From: Limnomonas spitsbergensis
Lineage: Eukaryota > Chlorophyta > Chlorophyceae > Chlamydomonadales
NCBI GenBank assembly: GCA_037349105.1
Contig: JAYJMM010000113.1
Coordinates: 1,364,001-1,428,000 of the forward strand
Direction: 5' to 3'
DNA: 64,000 nucleotides
Every line of letters begins with the position of its first letter. Within the stretch, counting starts at the first letter, position 1. Both the position numbers and the translations under genes were made by a program. Positions 9,528-21,207 of the stretch are shown here, one piece after another. The notes under the pieces are model-generated. The model had not been told where the DNA came from, did no database searches, and saw only the letters and a list, made by a program, of their open reading frames with translations.

Positions 9528-12185
9528 ATGATAACGGTAGTATCGAGTGACAGCACTTTCTCCCATGGGCACATGCAGTACTTGGCTTGGTTACTCTTGA
9601 CCATAATGGACCGCAACTACACCTCATTACATGAATACATTTACTGGTCTGAGCCCTTGGCATGGTCGCAATTCAGAGCTGGGCTATCGCTGGCTGCGAG
9701 GCTGGGTATTGTCATGCTCCGTATGGAGGACATGAGTGCCCAACAAAGCTTCACTGAAACCTCATCAACTCTCCTCATGTTTGAGATCATGGCCATGCTA
9801 CAGTGCGCGGGACTTCAGATTGCCGCTTTTGCGCCAAATCAGATTCAGCTTTGCTCGTTATCTTCTTTGTTTTGCACACGATACATGGTATACATACTCG
9901 TTTATTATGTTTGACGGTCCAGCGGCCATTCACCTCCGGGGCCTTTCTGTCGTCGCCCCGGTTAAGAATCAAGCACCAGCTGAGTGGCCCGGGCCAAAAA
10001 AGGGAGGCCGGCCGCCTAGGCCGCAATCCATTGCCATTCCGCGGGAGCAGCTGATGCCGTCGCGATTCACTCTAAGGGCAACACCGGCGACCACGGTGCA
10101 CGGCATTCTGCTTTCCCAATCCCCGCCCAATTAGCCAGGCTCCCCCCGGAGGATAGAGCCGCAACTCAGAAGGAGTGTCTGGACCACCATATCAAGGCAT
10201 GAAATACAAAGGCATTCCGCCGGATCCTTCCCTCTAAGGATGACCTATATATCATGATGGACGGGCTGCGAGGCACATCCCATCTGGTGGCCTTGAAGGA
10301 GGCGACCCGGGCGGTTCAATACTTTGCGGACCAATGGTTCCCACGACAACATGTTGATCATGATATGTCCGGCACAACGAAGTTAAAGCCAATCGGCGAC
10401 CGAAGATTTTGGGACGAAATGAATAAAAGGGCTTTCTGCGGGAGCCGAAAGAAAAAAATGGTGACTATGGCCATAGGCCGCAATTTATCGACGGTTGGGT
10501 TCGGCCGACGGCCGAAACCTGACTGCGTTTTTGCCGATGTGTCGCCGACGTTTTTTTGAACTTACAAGCTCGACCATCCGAAAATGGTCGGGTTTGCAAG
10601 CGATGGTGCATCCGTTTTCACCTGCACCCTCAATGGTGTGGCCAAGCTTTTGAGACATGATATCCCATGGCTGGCTGCAATCCACTGTGTGGCCCATCTA
10701 TGTCATCTGATCATGATTTATGCCAAGAATCACGTCCGTGCTAAGCCATTCATGTTTGATATAAGAAAATCAAAAAACGGCCGAACAGAAACAAAACCGT
10801 TTGGCGTCAACCGAAAAAAAATGGAATTGGCTGTAAGAAAAACTGGACCTTCGGATGGTCCAAGAAACGACCAAGACGGTCGAAGGAAAAAATTGCAGTT
10901 TCGGCGGTATCCAAAAAGAAAAGACGACTTTCGGTTGGATCCGAAACTTAAAAAGGGGCGTATAACTTACTTGGCCACGTGAGGGTCTCCAAAAGATACA
11001 CGGTAAGTGAATTCCCACATGATCTCTCGGTACGCGCCCCGGAAGCTAAGGCAAGAGGCCCATAGCCTAACAAGCTTTACTTATCCATAATCCAGAAAGC
11101 AGCCTAATTTGTACGATCTTGCGACCAGCGTGTAGTCACTGAGCTCACCCGTAGGCGTCCGTCACTGTCGTGAGGAAGAAGTCTGCCACGGATATGAAGC
11201 GCCTTTCTTGTGTCCTTAAAAAAGGACAACGCGGTTTTTGCCTAGACAACCTCAGTCACCAGTTCCTGCTTACGTTGTTTGCGCTGTGAATCTGATTTTT
11301 TGTTTGGAAAGCCAAATTCTGCCCTTGATAGACTGAAAATAGCATTTAGCAGCGACCCTCAACTTGAAGAGTTGCCAAGTAAAGATCTAGCAAAGCCCCG
11401 GCAGTGGAATTCCGGGTAAGCCGTGTGGAGAGACATGACGATCAAAGTTGAGGAATTATAAACCCAACTTGATTGTTACATGTGCATTTGGATCAACGGT
11501 GGTGGTCGGACCGCGTGCATGCCAAGTGTTGACAGAAGTAAAGTTGTGGATCAGTGGATTGCTGAGTCCAAGTTTTTAAGTGTTTTAGGGCTGTATGTAC
11601 GAAGGTAAGCAATTATTGAGGAGCAACATGACGCGATCTGAGAGGATCTCCGAGCCTGACGTGCGATGTGAGGAGCGTGGATCTTGGAGCCCCATTGCAT
11701 CAGAAGGCCAGGGAGAGTTAGGGGACACGGCTTAAAGACCGCCATGAAGCATGGTTCTAAAAAACAGGAGTGTCAGTGGACCCATCGGAGGATTCCAATT
11801 TCAAAAGGGACTGCTTGAGTGTGCTCGCGGTACCAGTGCTCAGGGACATCAAGGTACAGTGATCCAAGGGGAGTGCAGATCTAGATTGCATGAAGTCCCA
11901 ACTTAGATGGCGAGCGTTCACCATGCCGCAGGTGGCAAAATAACAGAGGCGTGCCATACCCAAGCTGGAACCTGACCGGACCCTACACCAGAACGGACCA
12001 TGGACCTGGACGGACCCCGACCCTAAGTGGACATTGATCGTGAGAAGACCCTGACCCTGAGCAGACCCTGACTCCCTCATGCCAACACATAAGGAGCGCG
12101 CATGTGACTAACTGCCGCCTATAGGCCGGAATTCGAGAAACGCCAGGAATTCCGGAACCGGAAAGGAAGGCAGTACGTAGCTGTC
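9528..12185 (+). repeat. Array unit 2 (subfamily A, 2,658 bp)
   Basis: Full unit without the 17-bp insert that marks subfamily B. The first frame (ATG 9528, 128 aa) overlaps the conserved N-terminal-like peptide; the Pro-rich frame starts near 9907. The transposase-like pieces are at 10254-10559 and 10584-10982, separated by one stop. A GT-AAGT sequence that fits a splice donor occurs at about 11003, after the second piece, as in most units. Nothing shows that it is used. Confidence 0.85.
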
Positions 12186-14837
12186 ATGATAACGGTAGTA
12201 TCGAGTGACAGCACTTTCTCCCATGGGCACATGCAGTACTTGGCTTGGTTACTCTTGACCATAATGGACCGCAACTACACCTTATTACATAAATACATTT
12301 ACTGGTCTGAGCCCTTGGCATGGTCGCAATTCAGAGCTGGGATATCGCTGGCTGCGAGGCTGGGTATTGTCATGCTCCGTATGGAGGACATGAGTGCCCA
12401 ACAAAGCTTCACTGAAACCTCATCAACTCTCCTCATGTTTGAGATCATGGCCATGCTACAGTGCGCGGGACTTCAGATTGCCGCTTTTGCGCCAAATCAG
12501 ATTCAGCTTTGCACGTTATCTTCTTTGTTTTGCACACGATAAATGTTATAAATACTCGTTTATTATGTTTGACGGTCCAGCGGCCATTCACCTCCGGGGC
12601 CTTTCTGTCGTCGCCCCGGTTAAGAATCAAGCACCAGCTGAGTGGCCCGGGCCAAAAAAGGGAGGCCGGCCGCCTAGGCCGCAATCCATTGCCATTCCGC
12701 GGGAGCAGCTGATGCCGTCGCGATTCACTCTAAGGGCAACACCGGCGACCACGGTGCACGGCATTCTGCTTTCCCAATCCCCGCCCAATTAGCCAGGCTC
12801 CCCCCGGAGGATAGAGCCGCAGCTCAGAAGGAGTGTCTGGACCACCATATCAAGGCATGAAATACAAAGGCATTCCGCCGGATCCTTCCCTCTAAGGATG
12901 ACCTATATATCATGATGGAAGGGCTGCGAGGCACATCCCATCTGGTGGCCTTGAAGGAGGCGACCCGGGCGGTTCAATACTTTGCGGACCAATGGTTCCC
13001 ACGACAACATGTTGATCATGATATGTCCGGCACAACGAAGTTAAAGCCAATCGGCGACCGAAGATTTTGGGACGAAATGAATAAAAGGGCTTTCTGCGGG
13101 AGCCGAAAGAAAAAAATGGTGACTATGGCCATAGGCCGCAATTTATCGACGGTTGGGTTCGGCCGACGGCCGAAACCTGACTGCGTTTTTGCCGATGTGT
13201 CGCCGACGTATTTTTGAACTTACAAGCTCGACCATTCGAAAATGGTCGGGTTTGCAAGCGATGGTGCATCCGTTTTCACCTGCACCCTCAATGGTGTGGC
13301 CAAGCTTTTGAGACATGATATCCCATGGCTGGCTGCAGTCCACTGTGTGGCCCATCTATGTCATCTGATCATGATTTATGCCAAGCATCACGTCCGTGCT
13401 AAGCCATCCATGTTTGATATAAGAATATCAAAAAACGGCCGAACAGAAACAAAACCGTTTGGCGTCAACCGAAAAAAAATGGAATTGGCTGAAAGAAAAA
13501 CTGGACCTTCGGATGGTCCAAGAAACGACCAAGACGGTCGAAGGAAAAAATTGCAGTTTCGGCGGTATCCAAAAAGAAAAGACGACTTTCGGTTGGATCC
13601 GAAACTTAAAAAGGGGCGTATAACTTACTTGGCCACGTGAGGGTCTCCAAAAGATACACGGTATGTGAATTCCCACATGATCTCTCGGTACGCGCCCCGG
13701 AAGCTAAGGCAAGAGGCCCATAGCCTAACAAGCTTTACTTATCCATAATCCAGAAAGCAGCCTAATTTGTACGATCTTGCGACCAGCGTGTAGTCACTGA
13801 GCTCACCCGTAGGCGTCCGTCACTGTCGTGAGGAAGAAGTCTGCCACGGATATGAAGCGCCTTTCTTGTGTCCTTAAAAAAGGACAACGCGGTTTTTGCC
13901 TAGACAACCTCAGTCACCAGTTCCTGCTTACGTTGTTTGCGCTGTGAATCTGATTTTTTGTTTGGAAAGCCAAATTCTGCCCTTGATAGACTGATAATAG
14001 CATTTAGCAGCGACCCTCAACTTGAAGAGTTGCCAAGTAAAGATCTAGCAAAGCCCCGGCAGTGGAATTCCGGGTAAGCCGTGTGGAGAGACATGACGAT
14101 AAAAGTTGAGGAATTATAAACCCAACTTGATTGTTACATGTGCATTTGGATCAACGGTGGTGGTCGGACCGCGTGCATGCCAAGTGTTGACAGAAGTAAA
14201 GTTGTGGATCAGTGGATTGCTGAGTCCAAGTTTTTAAGTGTTTTAGGGCTGTATGTACGAAGGTAAGCAATTATTGAGGAGCAACATGACGCGATCTGAG
14301 AGGATCTCCGAGCCTGACGTGCGATGTGAGGAGCGTGGATCTTGGAGCCCCATTGCATCAGAAGGCCAGGGAGAGTTAGGGGACACGGCTTAAAGACCGC
14401 CATGAAGCATGGTTCTAAAAAGCAGGAGTGTCAGTGGACCCATCGGAGGATTCCAAAAGGGACAGCTTGAGTGTGCTCGCGGTACCAGTGCTCAGGGACA
14501 TCAAGGTACAGTGATCCAAGGGGAGTGCAGATCTAGATTGCATGAAGTCCCAACTTAGATGGCGAGCGTTCACCATGCCGCAGTAGGCAAAAAAACAGAG
14601 GCGTGCCATACCCAAGCTGGACCCTGACCTAACCCTACACCAGAACGGACCATGGACCTGGACGGACCCCGACCCTAATTGGACATTGATCGTGAGAAGA
14701 CCCTGACCCTGAGCAGACCCTGACTCCCTCATGCCAACACATAAGGAGCGCGCATGTGACTAACTGCCGCCTATAGGCCGGAATTCGAGAAACGCCAGGA
14801 ATTCCGGAACCGGAAAGGAAGGCAGTACGTAGCTGTC
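12186..14837 (+). repeat. Array unit 3 (subfamily A, 2,652 bp)
   Basis: Very close to unit 2. It differs by a 6-bp loss near 14452 within a run that reads TTTCAA in its neighbours, and by scattered substitutions. The transposase-like pieces are at 12912-13217 and 13242-13640. Near its 3' end, at about 14625-14730, it has the GGACC/GACCCTGA-rich low-complexity tract common to the family. Confidence 0.85.
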
Positions 14838-17488
14838 ATGATAACGGTAGTATCGAGTGACAGCACTTTCTCCCATGGGCACATGCAGTACTTGGCTTGG
14901 TTACTCTTGACCATAATGGACCGCAACTACACCTCATTACATAAATACATTTACTGGTCTGAGCCCTTGGCATGGTCGCAATTCAGAGCTGGGCTATCGC
15001 TGGCTGCGAGGCTGGGTATTGTCATGCTCCGTATGGAGGACATGAGTGCCCAACAAAGCTTCACTGAAACCTCATCAACTCTCCTCATGTTTGAGATCAT
15101 GGCCATGCTACAGTGCGCGGGACTTCAGATTGCCGCTTTTGCGCCAAATCAGATTCAGCTTTGCACGTTATCTTCTTTGTTTTGCACACGATACATGGTA
15201 TACATACTCGTTTATTATGTTTGACGGTCCAGCGGCCATTCACCTCCGGGGCCTTTCTGTCGTCGCCCCGGTTAAGAATCAAGTACCAGCTGAGTGGCCC
15301 GGGCCAGAAAAGGGAGGCCGGCCGCCTAGGCCGCAATCCATTGCCATTCCGCGGGAGCAGCTGATGCCGTCGCGATTCACTCTAAGGGCAACACCGGCGA
15401 CCACGGTGCACGGCATTCTGCTTTCCCAATCCCCGCCCAATCAGCCAGGCTCCCCCCGGAGGATAGAGCCGCAGCTCAGAAGGAGTGTCTGGACCACCAT
15501 ATCAAGGCATGAAATACAAAGGCATTCCGCCAGATCCTTCCCTCTAAGGATGACCTATATATCATGATGGACGGGCTGCGAGGCACATCCCATCTGGTGG
15601 CCTTGAAGGAGGCGACCCGGGCGGTTCAATACTTTGCGGACCAATGGTTCCCACGACACCATGTTGATCATGATATGTCCGGCACAACGAAGTTAAAGCC
15701 AATCGGCGACCGAAGATTTTGGGACGAAATGAATAAAAGGGCTTTCTGCGGGAGCCGAAAGAAAAAAAGGGTGACTATGGCCGTAGGCCGCAATTTATCG
15801 ACGGTTGGGTTCGGCCGACGGCCGAAACCTGACTGCGTTTTTGCCGATGTGTCGCCGACGTTTTTTTTAACTTACAAGCTCGACCATCCGAAAATGGTCG
15901 GGTTTGCAAGCGATGGTGCATCCGTTTTCACCTGCACCCTCAATGGTGTGGCCACGCTTTTGAGACATGATATCCCATGGCTGGCTGCAGTCCATTGTGT
16001 GGCCCATCTATGTCATCTGATCATTATTTATGCCAAGAATCACGTCCGTGCTAAGCCATCCATGTTTGATATAAGAAAATCAAAAAACGGCCGAACAGAA
16101 ACAAAACCGTTTGGCGTCAACCGAAAAAAAAGGAATTGGCTGAAAGAAAAACTGGACCTTCGGATGGTCCAAGAAACGACCAAGACGGTCGAAGGAAAAA
16201 ATTGCAGTTTCGGCGGTATCCGAAAAGAAAAGACGACTTTCGGCTGGATCCGAAACTTAAAAAGGGGCGTATAACTTACTTGGCCACGTGAGGGTCTCCA
16301 AAAGATACACGGTAAGTGAATCCCCACGTGATATCCCGGTGCGCCCCCCGGAAGCTAAGGCGAGAGGCCCATAGCCGAACAAGCTTTACTTATCCAGAGT
16401 CCAGAAAGCAGCCTAATTTGTACGATCTTGCGACCAACGTGTAGTCACTAAGCTCACCCGTGGGCGACCGTCACTGTCGTGAGGAAGAAGTCTGCCACGG
16501 ATATGAAGCGCCTTTTCTGTGTCCTTAAAAAATGACAACGCGGTTTTTGCCTGAACAACCTCAGTCACCAGTTCCTGCTTACGTTGTTTGCGCTGTGAAT
16601 CTGATTTTTTGTTTGTAAAGCCAGATTCGGCCCTTGATAGACTGAAAATAGCATTTAGCACCGACCCTCAACTTGAAGAGTTGCCAAGCAAAGATCTAGC
16701 AAAGCCCCGGCAGTGGAATTCCGGGTAAGCCGTGTGGAGAGACATGACGATCAAAGTTGAGGAATTATACACCCAACTTGATTGTTACATGTGCATTTGG
16801 ATCAACGGTGGTGGTCGGACCGCGTGCATGCTAAGTGTTGACAGAAGTAAAGTTGTGGATCAGTGGATTGCTGAGTCCAAGTTTGAAGTGTTCTAGGATT
16901 GTGCGAAGGTAAGCAATTATTGAGGAGCAACGTGACGCGATCTGAGAGGATCTCCGAGCCTGACGTGCGATGTGAGGAGCGTGAATCTTGGAGCCCCACT
17001 GCATCAGAAGGTCAGGGAGAGTTAGGGGACACGGCTTAAAGACCGCCATGAAGCATGGTTCTAAAAAGCAGGAGTGCCAGTGGACCCATCGGAGGATTCC
17101 AATTTCAAAAGGGACTGCTTGAGTGTGCTCGCGGTACCAGTGCTCAGGGACATCAAGGTACAGTGATCCAAGGGGAGTGCGGATCTAGATTGCATGAAGT
17201 CCCAACTTAGATGGCGAGCGTTCACCATGCCGCAGTAGGCAAATAACAGAGGCGTGCCATACCCAAGCTGGACCCTGACCTAACCCTACACTTGAACGGA
17301 CCATGGACCTGGACGGACCCCGACCCTAAGTGGACATTGATTTTGAGCAGACCCTGACCATGAGCAGACCCTGACTCCCTCATGCCAACACATAAGGAGC
17401 GCGCATGTGACTAACTGCCTCCTAAAGGCCGGAAATCGAGAAACGCCAGGAATTCCGGAACCGGAAAGGAAGGCAGTACGCAGCTGTC
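14838..17488 (+). repeat. Array unit 4 (subfamily A, 2,651 bp)
   Basis: Same length as unit 5, and identical to it in every stretch I compared. The transposase-like segment here is one uninterrupted 236-codon frame because a T replaces the usual stop context near 15868. Its downstream edge differs from unit 3 in the CCTAAAGG and CGCAGCTG variants, which are carried on into unit 5. Confidence 0.88.
15564..16274 (+). CDS. hAT/DUF4371-like transposase fragment, open in unit 4 (236 aa)
   Basis: This is the longest form of the array's transposase-like frame. Residues about 1-60 match the segment seen in all units. Residues about 60-100 are encoded by the hairpin-rich stretch and are Lys/Arg-rich. 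Residues about 112-165 hold SDGASVFTCTLNGVATLLRH and PWLAAVHCVAHLCH, the hAT-like signature. The C-terminal third is again hairpin-derived and basic. It is too short for a complete hAT transposase (usually 600 or more residues) and lacks visible zinc finger and dimerisation domains. It may be one exon or simply a decayed piece whose frame happens to be open. The ATG at 15564 is the first in frame. Confidence 0.45.
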   Translation: MMDGLRGTSHLVALKEATRAVQYFADQWFPRHHVDHDMSGTTKLKPIGDRRFWDEMNKRAFCGSRKKKRVTMAVGRNLSTVGFGRRPKPDCVFADVSPTFFLTYKLDHPKMVGFASDGASVFTCTLNGVATLLRHDIPWLAAVHCVAHLCHLIIIYAKNHVRAKPSMFDIRKSKNGRTETKPFGVNRKKRNWLKEKLDLRMVQETTKTVEGKNCSFGGIRKEKTTFGWIRNLKRGV

Positions 17489-20139
17489 ATGATAACGGTA
17501 GTATCGAGTGACAGCACTTTCTCCCATGGGCACATGCAGTACTTGGCTTGGTTACTCTTGACCATAATGGACCGCAACTACACCTCATTACATAAATACA
17601 TTTACTGGTCTGAGCCCTTGGCATGGTCGCAATTCAGAGCTGGGCTATCGCTGGCTGCGAGGCTGGGTATTGTCATGCTCCGTATGGAGGACATGAGTGC
17701 CCAACAAAGCTTCACTGAAACCTCATCAACTCTCCTCATGTTTGAGATCATGGCCATGCTACAGTGCGCGGGACTTCAGATTGCCGCTTTTGCGCCAAAT
17801 CAGATTCAGCTTTGCACGTTATCTTCTTTGTTTTGCACACGATACATGGTATACATACTCGTTTATTATGTTTGACGGTCCAGCGGCCATTCACCTCCGG
17901 GGCCTTTCTGTCGTCGCCCCGGTTAAGAATCAAGTACCAGCTGAGTGGCCCGGGCCAGAAAAGGGAGGCCGGCCGCCTAGGCCGCAATCCATTGCCATTC
18001 CGCGGGAGCAGCTGATGCCGTCGCGATTCACTCTAAGGGCAACACCGGCGACCACGGTGCACGGCATTCTGCTTTCCCAATCCCCGCCCAATCAGCCAGG
18101 CTCCCCCCGGAGGATAGAGCCGCAGCTCAGAAGGAGTGTCTGGACCACCATATCAAGGCATGAAATACAAAGGCATTCCGCCAGATCCTTCCCTCTAAGG
18201 ATGACCTATATATCATGATGGACGGGCTGCGAGGCACATCCCATCTGGTGGCCTTGAAGGAGGCGACCCGGGCGGTTCAATACTTTGCGGACCAATGGTT
18301 CCCACGACACCATGTTGATCATGATATGTCCGGCACAACGAAGTTAAAGCCAATCGGCGACCGAAGATTTTGGGACGAAATGAATAAAAGGGCTTTCTGC
18401 GGGAGCCGAAAGAAAAAAAGGGTGACTATGGCCGTAGGCCGCAATTTATCGACGGTTGGGTTCGGCCGACGGCCGAAACCTGACTGCGTTTTTGCCGATG
18501 TGTCGCCGACGTTTTTTTTAACTTACAAGCTCGACCATCCGAAAATGGTCGGGTTTGCAAGCGATGGTGCATCCGTTTTCACCTGCACCCTCAATGGTGT
18601 GGCCACGCTTTTGAGACATGATATCCCATGGCTGGCTGCAGTCCATTGTGTGGCCCATCTATGTCATCTGATCATTATTTATGCCAAGAATCACGTCCGT
18701 GCTAAGCCATCCATGTTTGATATAAGAAAATCAAAAAACGGCCGAACAGAAACAAAACCGTTTGGCGTCAACCGAAAAAAAAGGAATTGGCTGAAAGAAA
18801 AACTGGACCTTCGGATGGTCCAAGAAACGACCAAGACGGTCGAAGGAAAAAATTGCAGTTTCGGCGGTATCCGAAAAGAAAAGACGACTTTCGGCTGGAT
18901 CCGAAACTTAAAAAGGGGCGTATAACTTACTTGGCCACGTGAGGGTCTCCAAAAGATACACGGTAAGTGAATCCCCACGTGATATCCCGGTGCGCCCCCC
19001 GGAAGCTAAGGCGAGAGGCCCATAGCCGAACAAGCTTTACTTATCCAGAGTCCAGAAAGCAGCCTAATTTGTACGATCTTGCGACCAACGTGTAGTCACT
19101 AAGCTCACCCGTGGGCGACCGTCACTGTCGTGAGGAAGAAGTCTGCCACGGATATGAAGCGCCTTTTCTGTGTCCTTAAAAAATGACAACGCGGTTTTTG
19201 CCTGAACAACCTCAGTCACCAGTTCCTGCTTACGTTGTTTGCGCTGTGAATCTGATTTTTTGTTTGTAAAGCCAGATTCGGCCCTTGATAGACTGAAAAT
19301 AGCATTTAGCACCGACCCTCAACTTGAAGAGTTGCCAAGCAAAGATCTAGCAAAGCCCCGGCAGTGGAATTCCGGGTAAGCCGTGTGGAGAGACATGACG
19401 ATCAAAGTTGAGGAATTATACACCCAACTTGATTGTTACATGTGCATTTGGATCAACGGTGGTGGTCGGACCGCGTGCATGCTAAGTGTTGACAGAAGTA
19501 AAGTTGTGGATCAGTGGATTGCTGAGTCCAAGTTTGAAGTGTTCTAGGATTGTGCGAAGGTAAGCAATTATTGAGGAGCAACGTGACGCGATCTGAGAGG
19601 ATCTCCGAGCCTGACGTGCGATGTGAGGAGCGTGAATCTTGGAGCCCCACTGCATCAGAAGGTCAGGGAGAGTTAGGGGACACGGCTTAAAGACCGCCAT
19701 GAAGCATGGTTCTAAAAAGCAGGAGTGCCAGTGGACCCATCGGAGGATTCCAATTTCAAAAGGGACTGCTTGAGTGTGCTCGCGGTACCAGTGCTCAGGG
19801 ACATCAAGGTACAGTGATCCAAGGGGAGTGCGGATCTAGATTGCATGAAGTCCCAACTTAGATGGCGAGCGTTCACCATGCCGCAGTAGGCAAATAACAG
19901 AGGCGTGCCATACCCAAGCTGGACCCTGACCTAACCCTACACTTGAACGGACCATGGACCTGGACGGACCCCGACCCTAAGTGGACATTGATTTTGAGCA
20001 GACCCTGACCATGAGCAGACCCTGACTCCCTCATGCCAACACATAAGGAGCGCGCATGTGACTAACTGCCTCCTAAAGGCCGGAAATCGAGAAACGCCAG
20101 GAATTCCGGAACCGGAAAGGAAGGCAGTACGCAGCTGTC
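17489..20139 (+). repeat. Array unit 5 (apparent exact duplicate of unit 4)
   Basis: 2,651 bp, and matches unit 4 wherever I compared the two, including private variants such as the cluster at 18980-19020 (CCCCACGTGATATCC). All the short frames have identical predicted products. This is the youngest duplication in the array, or a recent conversion tract, unless it is an assembly duplication. Confidence 0.88.
18215..18925 (+). CDS. hAT/DUF4371-like transposase fragment, open in unit 5 (236 aa)
   Basis: Same predicted product as the 236-aa frame in unit 4, including the DGASVF...NGV...HCVAH signature and the basic hairpin-encoded flanks. Two identical open copies could reflect selection, but duplication too recent to have gained stops explains them equally well. 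No start-site, splice or polyadenylation evidence distinguishes the possibilities. Confidence 0.42.
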   Translation: MMDGLRGTSHLVALKEATRAVQYFADQWFPRHHVDHDMSGTTKLKPIGDRRFWDEMNKRAFCGSRKKKRVTMAVGRNLSTVGFGRRPKPDCVFADVSPTFFLTYKLDHPKMVGFASDGASVFTCTLNGVATLLRHDIPWLAAVHCVAHLCHLIIIYAKNHVRAKPSMFDIRKSKNGRTETKPFGVNRKKRNWLKEKLDLRMVQETTKTVEGKNCSFGGIRKEKTTFGWIRNLKRGV

Positions 20140-20834
20140 ATGATAACGGTAGTATCGAGTGACAGCACTTTCTCCCATGGGCACATGCAGTACTTGGCTT
20201 GGTTACTCTTGACCATAATGGACCGCAACTACACCTCATTACATGAATACATTTTCTGGTCTGAGCCCTTGGCATGGTCGCAATTCAGAGCTGGGCTATC
20301 ACTGGCTGCGAGGCTGGGTATTGTCATGCTACGTATGGATGACATAAGTGCCCAACAAAGCTTCACTGAAACCTCATCAACTCTCCTCATGTTTGAGATC
20401 ATGGCCATGCTACTGTGCGCGGGACTTCAGATTGCCGCTTTTGCGCCAAATCAGATTCAGCTTTGCACGTTATCTTCTTTGTTTTGCACACGATAAATGG
20501 TATAAATACTCGTTTATTATGGCTGAATGTCCAGCGGTCATTCACCTCCGGGGCCTTTCTGTCGTCGCCCCGGTTAAGAATGAAGCACCAGCTAAGTGGC
20601 CCGGGCCAAAAGAGAGAGGCCATTCCGCGGGCGCAGCTGATGCCGTCGCGATTCACTCTAAGGTCAACACCGGCGACCACGGTGCACTGCATTCTGCTTT
20701 CCCAATCCCCGCCCAATCAGCCAGGCCCCCCCCGGAGGATAGAGCCGCAGCTCAGAAGGAGTGTCTGGACCACCATATCAAGGCATGAAATACAAAGGCA
20801 TTCCGCCGGATCCTGCCCTCTAAGGATGACGTAC
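20140..20834 (+). repeat. Array unit 6, left part (split by the chromovirus)
   Basis: The first 695 bases of unit 6, up to the left target-site copy CGTAC at 20830-20834. A 26-bp deletion near 20620 removes the tract found between GGCC and ATTCCGCG in subfamily A. Units 7, 8 and 10 share it. The deletion shifts the Pro-rich peptide into another frame (ATG 20519 to the stop at 20786). Confidence 0.88.
20830..20834. repeat. Left target-site duplication of the chromovirus (CGTAC)
   Basis: The five bases before the left LTR are CGTAC, and the five after the right LTR (28126-28130) are CGTAT. Uninterrupted units read GATGACGTATATATC at this point, so the target was CGTAT and the left copy has one later T-to-C change. 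Five bases is the usual Ty3/gypsy duplication length. Confidence 0.85.
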
Positions 20835-21016
20835 TGTAGCAACCTGAGTTGCTAAAGAATATTATATGTGTATTTCCGTGTAAAGAGCCCCGCCTCGCTC
20901 TATACTGTCTGTGTCTCCATGATATCTCCCTCATCATTCTACACAGTCCATGCTATACCAAGGCGTCCCTTGGTACGTCTTGTACAGCCTTAGAACCAAG
21001 TAGCTGGAACGCTACA
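20835..21016 (-). repeat. 3' LTR of the chromovirus (182 bp)
   Basis: Matches the right LTR base for base as read. The ends are a perfect 6-bp inverted pair, TGTAGC/GCTACA. Two internal hairpins are visible: TAGCAAC/GTTGCTA at 20837-20854 and an 8-bp stem TACCAAGG/CCTTGGTA at 20956-20975. At 182 bp the LTR is short for a Ty3 element. Confidence 0.92.
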
Positions 21017-21028
21017 TACCCCCCAACT
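21017..21028 (-). promoter_or_regulatory. Polypurine tract of the chromovirus
   Basis: On the minus strand, the bases immediately upstream of the 3' LTR are a purine run with six consecutive G (plus-strand C at 21019-21024), separated from the LTR by TA. This is the expected site for plus-strand DNA priming. The run is short. Confidence 0.65.
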
Positions 21029-21207
21029 TTGAAACAAAACCACTATGGTGGGAAAAAGGATCAAGAAGCGGAAGGTAATGGCTGAAAAGGTCTGGATTTG
21101 CTATCAGCCGTACGAGCTGCGCAAACAAATGATCAGGGTGCAGACCTGTCAGGTCATTACATGGCGTTCACCAATTGTAATGATGAGCAATATGATGCAT
21201 CATAAGC

